From assembly GCA_015680685.1 (NCBI GenBank), contig MNCI01002981.1, positions 190,857-254,856 of the forward strand: DNA of 64,000 bases. The letters run 5' to 3'. Shown piece after piece: positions 21,352 through 31,781 of this stretch. This DNA is from Gnetum montanum. Taxonomy: Eukaryota > Streptophyta > Gnetopsida > Gnetales > Gnetaceae. Positions within the stretch are counted from its first letter, which is position 1; every line of letters begins with the position of its first letter. Below the pieces are notes generated by a model. The model was not told where the DNA came from, ran no database searches, and worked only from the letters and a program-made list of their open reading frames with translations. Both the position numbers and the translations under genes were made by a program.

Positions 21352-22226
21352 GGATGAGCAATGGAGTAGTCCAACATCCAACCATACGAGTTACGAGTGT
21401 TCAGGCACAACCCAGTCAAATTCCGTGGACCAGGCAATGTAATTATGCTAGTAATTGGTTAGAGTTCACAATCATTGTCTTCCCACACGAGTTAGTAAAA
21501 TCGATGTGTATGGTTTAACTCACAATGAGCCATATGATAAGGATGTTGTGTTGGCCATAGTTTGCCTAGAAAACATAAGGTAAGAGTAAAGGTTTCTAAT
21601 TCCAAGTAACTAGTAAACAAATCTAATCTAGCCTATGCGATGAGCAGTTGGTCCTAACCTTCCAATCATACCTTGGACTTTATGTAACTACTATTGGAAT
21701 TACCAAGTACCACACTACTGGGTGTACCAAGTGATAGTACTATTAGGTTACCAAGCAATTACACTTAAGTATTTGAGATCAATGGTACTTATTCTACTTA
21801 ACAACAAGGATAGTAAAGTACATAGAAAGTAAATCAATAATTAATGAAAATAGTAAACATTAAGCTAAGTCAAAATAGTAAAATTATTTTAAGTGTAAGC
21901 AATAAAGACTAAGTGATGCTGCAATGATGTAGAGTAATCTTGATCTTTATTTTCATGTACGAAACGTGTCCAAGTACATTCTACTTGAATAAAGACTCCA
22001 TTCAATTACTAAACATCACACTGTGTGCATACACTTCTAAGTGCTAAGTGCTCAAATTAAGAAAACAAATTGACGAAATTTTGCTAAGTGTGAAATGAAA
22101 TTGTGTCTATTTATAGGCCTACACATGTTTGTGATATCGGATATGCAACATCGTAGCTTGTGCCCTGATATCAAGGATTCAATATCAGATACTCAATATC
22201 GTGGCCAAGAAAAATTCAATTTGTCA
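21352..22226 (-). repeat. Element A 3' LTR
   Basis: Ends GATGAGCAATGG (plus strand) and AATTTGTCA, matching the split LTR at 41129/55242. The TATAAATA box complement is at 22108-22115, only about 111 bp inside the upstream end. The short U3 holds several diverged GATATC/GATATTG motifs. Confidence 0.88.
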
Positions 22227-22240
22227 TACCCCCATGACCA
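22227..22240 (-). promoter_or_regulatory. Element A polypurine tract region
   Basis: Directly beside the LTR, the minus strand reads GGTCATGGGGGTA. ATGGGGGTA occurs at the same place in elements B and C, so it is the likely plus-strand primer site. Confidence 0.7.
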
Positions 22241-22431
22241 ATTGAAAACTCATCCTTGAGTTAAAACAAAATGAGGATAGAGTTCCTTACAAAATTGGCA
22301 AGTAGATCCATATGACTCTGACTCTTATATACATGATTCTCTAATGTCTCAGTGGAGTTTACAAAAATAACACAACTCATGACATAACAACTTTAGAAAA
22401 AGAACAAAATTTGGTGGAGCTAGATGTAGCC

Positions 22432-25190
22432 TTATGTTGTTCTAGGTGGTGGTGGCTCTTCCATTGGTTGCTTTCCCTTACCATCAAGTTTCTAAAATCT
22501 GTATCAATTTAGGAGAGTCTAAAGTTTCTCTTCCTCCATTTTGGGATTGTGAATTGTCCATGCTAATGAACCAATGTTTGATGGAGTTGGCACATCCCAT
22601 GGGCATGGCAGCTAGGGAAACATTTGATTTGCTTTGATGTACCAAGCTGCAAACTACCTTCTTTCCTCTTCGAATGTTCTAGCCTTTTCATAGAGTTCAT
22701 GGTAGTCTAGTAATCTTCTACCTAGGTTTGCTGCTACATCTTTTTGCCCATGGTAGCTAGCCTTTACTACTTCCAGTTCAAAGTTTTCCACTTGAAGTTT
22801 CTATAGGGCATCTTTATGATCCGCAAACTCTTTCTCATATAGTGCATAGGTGGTTGCTACTTGCTGTTCTCACTCATTGTTAGGCCTACTTGCTATTAAC
22901 ATGGCTAGGTTAGCATAACGAAGGTTTGCTAACCCCATGTACTCTTTCAGGTCCTCAATTTGTAGGTCTTTGTTTTTTACTTCTACTTGGTGTACAAGGG
23001 CATAACTATCCAAAATGGTTTGCCAATTAGGATTTTGTGTTGATTTGGAACTGATTTTGGCCTTTGCCATTTGGATTTCTTTCTTGTTTATCTATTTGTA
23101 CTTACCCACTTGGTCACGGAAGTGTTCCTTGAGCCTTTCATGTTTCTTTGTTTATTTTGATACACACTAATTTCAATGGTTGATTTTTGTCTAATGGTAC
23201 ATACCTCTTCCATAGAGAGGGTTCTGTTTTCTCTCATGAGGCAACTCATGTCCTTGTTGATCCTCATCAGTTGTTCCCTTAACTGGTAGATACTCTCTTC
23301 TAAGATGTTTTTCTATTTTTCCACCATGGTCAACGTCATGTTTTCAGTAGCAAGTTGTTTATTCTCCTCCTATATTATGGTAAGTGCCTTCACATGTGCA
23401 TACATCTATGCTTCAACTACAAAGGCATTCCATACCACTTTTTCCTTCTCATCTACCAATTGTTTATTTTTCTCAATCAATCTACTGATCTGCTCTATTT
23501 TAAATTGCTCGATCTAGTTAAATGCAATAAATTGTGTGGGATCTCTCCTTTCAACTCTCAGGGCTGCAAGTTCTTCTTGTAGTTTCAGAACTTATGCTTC
23601 CACATGGTTTACCTTAGTCTCTACCATGACTAGTTTTCCTTTGGTAGGTATGAGTTTAGATTGTACTATAGTGACATCACCAGGGATGTCGAACAGTGTT
23701 GTCATGACTTGCCTAGTCTGTAGTAGTCTACCGAGCACATCCTCATGACCAGTAGGAGTTATTGAGGTTTTGGCTAACATCTGAGCATCTTTGGCTCAAG
23801 TTAGATTTACTGATGGCACAACAAGTACGTTGAAAGATTCTTTGATGTGATCTATGATCACTTCTACTACTCCCACTGCATCCTGGTGCTACATTACCAT
23901 AACTATGGCTCCTTCTCCAATCTCTAGCATCACTTGGAATGATGTAACATTTCCAGAGATCTATTGTGACCATTCTACCTCTCCTCCTGACTGTAATGAA
24001 ATTTTCCACTTGTTGGATTGGCTGAAATTGTGGGATTGATGGCACTATCGATAACTTTATACAAAATGGCCTCTTCCCTTGTTCCCTAGCTGATTATTTC
24101 TACAATCTACTATAGATGGCTCATCAATAGTCTATAATCTTACAACAACAATGAAGGAACCTGTTGTTCTTGTAACTGCTACTGTTGATGTTGGTTGTTA
24201 GGCCTTGCTTGCTATTATTGATATTGTTGCTCTTGTTCCTATTCTTCCTCTTGCTCTTCACCATGATCTTTCCTTGGTGGAGCTAGTTTAAGCAACTTAG
24301 TGTATGAAGCATTTTAGGCTCTCCTGGAAATGTCATTGGTGTATCCTAGGATTTTGGCTTGCTTGCACAATTTCCTAATAAGACAAGGGAATGGAAGTGT
24401 TGGCTTCCCTACCTTCTTCTCTTTAAATCACCTTTGGATTTCCATGAAGTACAGTTGTAGGAGGTTGACATTGTATTTGCCCATCAAAATCACACTACCT
24501 CTAGTTGCATAAGTTGATAGTTGATTGAGTCCTTTTGTTGAAAATAGGTGATAAGTGTCAATTTTAAAGTATATTCTCTCCTCTAAAGTTAGCTCACTGT
24601 AGCCTTTATCTTCTTTGCCATAAGCCTGTTTAAGCCATAACTTTCTGGTTTTAGGATCAGATCGGATGAATAGATGTGCTACTCATGCCCCTTCATTGGG
24701 TATGTTCAAAGCTTATGCAATTACCTTGATTAAGAATGACATTGAGATTCCTCCAATGTTGATAGTAGTACCCTCTTCCTTGTTGTGCCAAAACTAGTAA
24801 GTCTCTCCGAGGTACCATTCACCATTCTATGACAAAATAGGCCATAACAGTGACGTTTGGAGTTGTGTCCATACCACTTCAGGAAAAAATTCCATAAATG
24901 TGCCAAAGTTCATTTCCACAATCACAGTTATCAAGATGGACCTTTCTTAAATTACTTAGAGGTAATCTTGTGACAATGTGAGGCATTGTCCTTCAACTTA
25001 TGGTTCATCTGCTTCTCCTTGGGCCAATTGTTCTATAGCAAGAGTGGCTTGATGAACACTAAACATTTGTGCTTCCTACTCCTCATGTTTTGGTTCTTGG
25101 CCTCCATTTTTGGCCTCTACCTTGGCCTCTTGGTCTCTTACTTGCTCCTTGTGAAGGTCCTCCTTGTGCTCCTCCTCTTCTTGGAACCAT
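22432..25190 (-). pseudogene. ORF-X of element A (extra 3' ORF, function unknown)
   Basis: The ATG at 25188-25190 is preceded by ATTGTAG, a splice-acceptor-like sequence. The N-terminus is basic and Gly/Arg-rich (VPRRGGAQGGPSQGASKRPR, then RGQGRGQKWRPRT). A globular domain follows, with motifs NFGTFMEFFPE, NGEWYLGETY-FWHNKEEGT, the segment KVIA-ALNIPNEGA, DTYHLFSTKGLNQLSTY, NVNLLQLYFMEIQR and LPFPCLIRKLCKQAKILG. A long Lys/Glu-rich coiled-coil-like part includes MAKAKISSKSTQNPNWQT and ends KGKQPMEEPPPPRTT then stop. It spans about 919 codon positions with many stops and some frameshifts. The order of motifs and the C-terminus are the same in elements B and C. The SFP-LI-KLC segment recalls the putative plant transposon protein domain (Transposase_32), but that is only a resemblance. 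It sits where Athila elements carry an env-like ORF; I see no convincing membrane segments. Confidence 0.7.
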
Positions 25191-25545
25191 CTACAATCAT
25201 TAAGAAATTAGAATTACTAAGGTTTTTCCATGTATTTTTAATGGTTTCATACCTTACTCATACCCTTAGTTTCATTAAGTTCTTAGTTACTATCATTGCA
25301 GAGTTAGAGAAATTTTCATAAAGTTACCCCATAGATGTTAATCTCTTGATAAACCTTCACAATTACTCATTTTATCCCTATGTATGATGGTTATTGATTC
25401 TTAAGATCATTATTTGAGTGTTTTGATTTTGGTATGTTTGATTATTCTTTAAAAATTCTAACTATTTCTTCATACTTACCCTTAAAATACCTTCTGGGAA
25501 ATTCTTCAAAAAATTAGCTCAAATCTTCCTCACTAGCACACCCCA

Positions 25546-25570
25546 CCCCCCCCCCCCCCCCCCCCCCCCC
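25546..25570 (+). repeat. 25-base cytosine run (poly-G on the element strand)
   Basis: An uninterrupted C run follows CACACCCCA. At the matching place upstream of ORF-X, element C has only a short interrupted C-rich tract (CCTCCCCCCTCCCCGACC near 32165). The length may be affected by sequencing. Confidence 0.9.
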
Positions 25571-26686
25571 AAATGACTAAGTTGAGCACTTTGAGGTCAA
25601 ATATGTTCAAAAATCATGAATATCGGAGCGATAGTGATCAAGTTATGGCTTGGGAAAGCTAGGAGGTCAGAGTTCAGATTGGAAAAGAAAATTCAAAAAA
25701 TCTCCCTTGTTACAAATGAAAAATGGTGAAATTTTTGGTAAGTCCTCATAATATATATAGTTTTTGAGGATTCAATATCAGGGACCCAATATTAAGGATC
25801 CAACATTGGGGATTTGATATTAGTATGAACCTAATATTGGTGACCCGATATCAAAGCCCAGGAAAATTCATTTTTTAGAAGGGTCTAATGGAAAAAATAA
25901 ATTCTTTTGGAGGTTTAGAAGATTTTTAAAAATATGCTTATTTTTGTCAAGAAATTCATCATTGGAAGTTCATAGAGAAGGAATCTTGGGCTATGAAAGT
26001 TCATAAGTTGGGTAAGAAGGGTAATGAATTCATATGTTTGGAACGAATAGTGTAAATGATATGGAAAGTATTTATTGATGTTTTGAAGGTTTAAGATGAT
26101 GTGAAATTGCTTGGAAGGTATAAGAAACAATAGTTATACAAGTGGCATTAAGGGCTCCCTTATGACTTGATAACATAGAGACATCCTTACCTTATTAGAC
26201 TACATCTTGCCTTTATTCAATGTGTCTTATTAGTATTCAAAATTATTTACAAAGGGCTTAAAATGAAGTATAAATGAAATGAAAATATAATAAGAATTGT
26301 GAAAAAGTATAAAAAATGAAAAATGCTAAAAGAATTAAAAAATGTAAGAGAATGTCAAAAATATAAGAAATGAAAAGTATTAAAGAATAGGAAAAATTGT
26401 ATCAAAGAATTAGGAAAAATAAAAAGAATTGTAAAACAAAAATGAAAAAGCACTTAATAATTCCTGAATCAGGATAAGGCATCTCCCCCACAACCAAACT
26501 CATGGACAAGTGTTTGGAAGATGCTTCCTAAATCTCTTAGATCATACACTCTAAGTGGTTCATATACCATCTTTATTGATTTAACTTTTCATTCATCGTC
26601 CAAGGTGATCTGAATGCTAGATGAGTTTTGATCATTTAAGTCTTTGTTCTCTATTCCTTTTGGTGTATGATCATGAATTATTAATT

Positions 26687-27409
26687 TCATTTTAGGTCCT
26701 TAGTTGAAGTCATTTTCTTGGATTGGGAATTAGTAAGTGGTTTAGATGTTTCCATGCATGTCTTAAACAATTTTTGGTTCTCAATTAGTAGCCATAGGAT
26801 GTCTTTTAGTTTTGTGGCTCTTGCTCTTTCTTTTGCGCATGTTTGTTTTTCACTATTATGGACTATTTTAGTAACTCTGTCAACATTTTGAAGTGTCGGT
26901 CGACTATTGCATCCTTTACTTTCAACAGTAATGCATGGATTTCTTTGCATGTGTATGTCTTCGTTCATGTATTCTTTAGAGATCTCAATAGACAGATCCC
27001 TCATATTTAACTTACCATCGACTGTGCTAAGCCATGCCCTCCCCCTCCCTATGATGATTGGAAATTCCTTATCATGGCTCTTCACTTTGATTACTGGGAA
27101 GTTTGCTGGATAGGACCACCCACTAACTATGGTTACTACATTTTCTATTCCTTTATTATCAATCTTTGTGATGTCAAACTCTTGGAGAATCACAAGCCAT
27201 CTTATCACTTTGGGACTAACCACTGGTTTGTTTATTAGAAATCGAATAGCACTATGATCAATGTGGACATAAATTTGGTAATTAAGCACATAATGGTGGA
27301 ATTTTTTAAGCATGTACACCACGGCCATTAGTTTCTTTTCATTTATGGTGTAATTTAAGTGTGCTTCTGTTGGCACAATGTATGTAGTATGATCTTTTTT
27401 GATCATCAA
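26687..27409 (-). pseudogene. RNase H fused in frame to a second protease segment (element A)
   Basis: The frame is open for 240 codons, long for this nest. The first ~95 residues are a Ty3/gypsy RNase H: NYTINEKKLMAVVYMLKKF, YVHIDHSAIRFLIN, VIRWLVILQEFDI, DNKGIENVV. At that point RNase H should run into its C-terminal linker. Instead the frame continues with protease-type sequence: GWSYPANFPVIKVKSH, FPIIIGRGRAWLSTVDGKL, DLSIEISKE. This matches the protease of element A itself at 38.0-38.2 kb and that of B at 50.9-51.1 kb. The linker after it (NPCITVESKGC) also resembles the region downstream of PR. The switch falls in the shared stretch ENVVT / ENIVT (about 27131-27150). Integrase is absent. 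Confidence 0.8.
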
Positions 27410-28047
27410 GTTGTGTTAGTACTGCCCCAAACACATAGTTGGAAGCATCAGTCATGATATGAAAAGGTCTTGACCAATTCAGAGCTTGGAGGATTGGTGT
27501 TTCAACTAACTTCTACTTTAGAGTCTCAAATGTCTTTTCACATGATTTTTTCCACTCAAAGGATGCATCCTTCATAAGTTCTACATGCAGTTTGGCTATT
27601 TTTGAGAAATCTTCAATGAATCTCCTATAGTATCTCGTATGGCCTAAAAGTAATCTTACATCTTTCATTGTTTATGGTTGTTGAGTGATGTTTTGGATGA
27701 CTTTGATCTTTTTGGGATCTACCTTAATACCCTTTTGGAAAAATTTTTATCCCAGCACTATGCCTTCTTGGACCATGAGAAGGCTCTTTTGCAGTTGAGC
27801 TTCAAATTGGTTTCAACACATCTTTTAAATACCTACTCCAACCGGTCCAATGCTTGTTTAAAATCTAGCCCGTATGTGGAAAAATCATCCATAAAAACTT
27901 CAATACCATTGCTTATATGCTTCTAGAAGATACTTAAGACCAATCTCTGGAAGGTTGCTGGTGCATTGCAAAGACCAAAAGGTAGCTGTTTGTAAGCAAA
28001 TATTTCCCATGGACTAGTGAATGTGATCTTCTCTTGGTCTTCAGGTG
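27410..28047 (-). pseudogene. Element A reverse transcriptase, 3' part
   Basis: It reads EDQEKITFTSPWEIFAYKQ, LPFGLCNAPATFQRLVLSIF, then the catalytic FMDD box (27884-27895, VFMDDFSTYG) and the thumb region with many stops. PFGLCNAPATFQR and EVFMDDFS are typical of the Athila branch. The upstream half lies beyond element C at 37134-37693, and the two meet without loss at the AGGTG duplication. Confidence 0.85.
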
Positions 28048-28904
28048 TGATGAGTGGTGAGGTACCCCTACACCCAAGCATATAAATCACAAGCATTCAC
28101 GCATGATTCAATCAAATTCTATAGATGGGACTAGCTACACATCTAAATTGTTATGCTTTGATCCCAGTTTGCTATCTTCCCACTTGGACTAGTGGTAGTT
28201 TGTCATGTATGGTTTAGTCCAAGGTGAGGCATATGATTGATGTTGTCTAGCCCTATGCTACTCCTAATGACAATAGAGAGATAAATTAATTAAGCTAATT
28301 AATGGTGGAAAGTAAAATCTAAACTAGCCTACCTGCAATGAGCATCTATTCCTAATCATCTACACACACCCTAGACTTCACGTAACTACCACTGGGATTA
28401 CCAAGCATAAGTCACTAAGCTCACCAAATAATACACTATTGGGCTACCAGGGAATTATGCTTAAGTTCTCGCAATTAGTTATACTTATTTTGCTTAATGA
28501 CAAGAATCGTAAATAGCAATAAATGGAAACATTAACTAAGAAAACAATAAAAAACTAAATAATTAAAAGTAATAATAAATCTAAGTGGATGCTGCAATGA
28601 TGGAAGTAATGTTGATCTTTATTTTTGGTCATGTAACACGTCCAAGTACGTCATACTTAAAATAAGGATGTCATACAATCATAAACATCACACTAGGGGC
28701 ATGCACTAGGAAACAATAGAACTTAAAATCACAGAGCTATGAAAAACTATCTAAAATATGACAATAAAACTATGTCCCAACTATGCACCTAGGTGTTGTA
28801 TTTATAGGCTAGCACAGGAGAGATGATATCAAATAATTGACATCATTTCTTGGGACCCGATATTGCGTATCTGATATCGAAGCTGACAAAATCATGACTA
28901 ATCA
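28048..28904 (-). repeat. Element C 3' LTR
   Basis: 857 bp, starting TGATGAGTGGTGAGGTACCC on the plus strand and ending CATGACTAATCA. TATAAATA complement at 28799-28806. Pair of 36280-37133; the two differ at scattered sites, mostly transitions. Confidence 0.92.
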
Positions 28905-28916
28905 TACCCCCATGAC
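28905..28916 (-). promoter_or_regulatory. Element C polypurine tract region
   Basis: The minus strand reads CATGGGGGTA against the LTR, identical to the tract in elements A and B. Confidence 0.7.
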
Positions 28917-29092
28917 TAAATGAAAACTCATCCTTGCGTTAAACAAAATGTGGAACAAGTTCTTTACAAAATATTTGGAAGGTATGGGATTATTAACTTA
29001 CTTAAATTAATGGACAAATTGACTCTTACATGTCACAGTGGCCTTTTACGAAAATTTAGACATAACATTACAAGATACAAAATTGGGAAAGC

Positions 29093-31781
29093 TCATGTAG
29101 TTCCCAGAGGCAGTGGCTCCTTCATCGGTCACTTCCCTTTGTTACTAGGCTTCTAAAATTTGTAGCAGTTGAGTAGTGACTGCAACTTTTCTTCCTCCAT
29201 CTTTGGATCATGTACTTTCTAGGTTGCTAAATCGATGTGTGATAGCGCTAGTACGTCCTATGGGCATGGTAGCTGCTAAAACATTTTTTTGGCCTTCATG
29301 TACCAAACTACAAACTACTGTCATTCCTTCTCAAAGGCTCTAGCCTTTTCTTTTAACTCATGATGATCTGTTAATCTTTTGGCTAGGTCTGAGGCAACAT
29401 CTTTCTATCCATGGTAATAAGCCTTGATCACCTCTAGTTCTAAGTTTTCTACATGGAGTTTCTATAAAGCATCTTTTCTATCCACAAACTCCTTTTCATA
29501 TAATGCATAGGTGGGTACTACTTGCTGCTCTAATTTGTTTCTAGGCTGACCTATTGTTAACATGGAAATTTTGGCATATTGAAGGTTAGCCAATGCCATG
29601 TATTCTTTTAAGTCCTTAATCTATAGGTCTTTGTTCTTCATTTCTACTTGATGGACTAAGGCATAACTATCCAAGATCACCTACCAATCAGGATTTTGCA
29701 TTAACATGGATCCAATGTGGGCTTTAGTCATCTAGATTTTCTTTTTGTTGATCTACTTATACATGTTGACCTATTCCTAGAAGTGTTCTTTTACCTTTTC
29801 ATGCTTTTTGGCCTTATTTTGCCATGTGCTTATTTGAATTACAAACTTCTGATGAATTGCATAGACCTCCTCCATCAAGGAGGTTCTATTTTCTCTTACC
29901 AATCTATTAATTTCCTAGTTGATCCTCACTAGTTATCCTCTCAATTGGTGGACACTTTCCTTCAATATGTTCTTTTATTTCTCAATAGTGGTCAACCTTG
30001 CATTATCTATAGCAAGCTATTTATTTTTCTCTTGTGTGTTAGTCAATGCCTTCTTATTGGCATATGCCTAATCTTCAGCAAATGAGGCATTCCAGATTGC
30101 CTTCTCCTTTTCTTGCTTGACAACTTTATTCTCTTTGATCAATTTGTTTAGCTACTCTATTCTGAATTGATCCAATTGGTCAAGTGTGACAAATCAGGTA
30201 AGATCCCATCTTTCAACTCTCAGGACAACCAGCTCTTGTTGCGAGCATTGCACTTTTGCTTCTACATGTTTTGCCCTAGTCTTATCCATGACCAACTTCC
30301 CTTTGGTGGTAATGAGGTCTAATTGTACTGTATTGACATCACTAGGGATGTCAAATAGGGTGGTCATTACTTGTCCTATCCACAGTAATTGATCTAATAC
30401 ATCCTCATGGGTTTCAGGAGTCATTGAAGTCCCAACAAGCATTTGTGCATCTCTAGTCCTAGTCAAATCTATTGGGGGCATAACGGGCACATTGAAAGAT
30501 TCCTTGATGTGATCCATTATCACCTCTACTATGCCTACTGCATCTTGATGCTACATAACCACTATTGTGGCACCTTCTCCTATTTTGAGCATCACTTGAA
30601 AACATGCAGTGTTACCAAAGATTTTCGCAACAACTAGGATTCTCCTCTTGATTGTAGTAAAATTTTTCCCTTTTTTGGATCAATAGAATAGTGAGCTGCA
30701 CGGTGTCATTGATGACTCTAAAGATGTTTAACTCATCTATACTTTCCCAATTTATTCTTCTAGCAATTCTTTGCAAATGGCTCATTGTAGCCCTATAGTC
30801 TTATGGTGGTGGTGGTGGAACTTGTGGCTCATGATGTTGTTCGGGCTCTTGTTCTATTTCTTTCTTTGGTTCTTGTTCCTCCTTAAGGTCTTTCCTTGGT
30901 GCTATAGGTTTAATAAATTCAACAAAGAAAAAATCCTGAGCCCTCCTAGGAACACCATTTATATACCCTAGGATTCTTGCATGCTTACATAGCTTCCAAA
31001 TTAGGTAAGGGCATGGAAGTATTGGCTTCCCTGCCTTTTTGTCTTTGATCTACCTCTGAATCTCCATGCAATATAATTGGGGGAGGCTGGCCATGTAAAC
31101 CATTGGTATGGTGCTTCCCTTGGCCATGTACATGGAGATTCTATTAAGCCCTTTGGTGGGGAAGAGATGATATGTGCCTATCTTGAAATAGGTCATCACT
31201 TCTAGAGTCAATTCATTATATGTTTTATCCTCTTTGTTGTATGCCCACTTCAACCATAACTTTTTTGTCTCATGATTCAACCTTGTGGATAGATGTGCTA
31301 GCTTGGTCCCCACATTTGGCAAATTTAGAGCCTCTGCAATTGCTTGAAACAAGAAAGAAACAGTGACTCTGCCAATGTCAAACATGGTGCCTTCTTCCTT
31401 GTTATGCCAAAACTAGTACATCTCGTCGAGGTACCATTCACCATTGTCTGAAAGAATGTGCCATAACAATGATGCTTGGAGTTGCGTTTAGGAGAAAACA
31501 CCATGAATGGGCCGAAGTTCATTTCCATGATGATTGTGATCAACATGGATTTCTCTTGAATAGCTTCAAGACATTTTGGGGACAACATAAGGCATTGTCC
31601 TTGCATGTGAGCTTATGGTTTCATAGCCTCTCCTTGGACCAATTGCCTTGTAATAGGAGCCTCTTAATGGATCCTAAATGATTGGGCCTCCTGTTCCTTG
31701 TTCTTGGCATGGTTGCCTTATTGGCTCCTTCCACCTCTTAGGTGTTTAATTGCTCCCTTGTGCTCCTCTTTTTGAGACCAT
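29093..31781 (-). pseudogene. ORF-X of element C (extra 3' ORF, function unknown)
   Basis: ATG at 31779-31781, preceded by GATTGATTGTAG. It starts MVSKRGAQGS, homologous to the start in element A. The globular domain is best seen at 31606-31050: MNFGPFMVFSPKRNS, FDIGRVTVSFLFQAIAEALN, LPNVGTKLAHLSTRL, TKKLWLKWAYNKEDKTYNEL, TYHLFPTKGLNRISMYMAKG and LPQLYCMEIQR. A proline run and acidic linker follow (about 30800-30900). The part at 30523-30194 (MDHIKESFNVPVMPPIDLTR, LFDIPSDVNTVQLDLITTKG) leads into a coiled-coil-like C-terminus ending PMKEPLPLGTT then stop. About 896 codon positions with several stops and shifts. It is kept even though this element has lost all of pol. Confidence 0.7.

Noticed and set aside
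23305-24039. Plus-strand frames of 60-75 codons
   Set aside because: Antisense shadows of ORF-X of element A.
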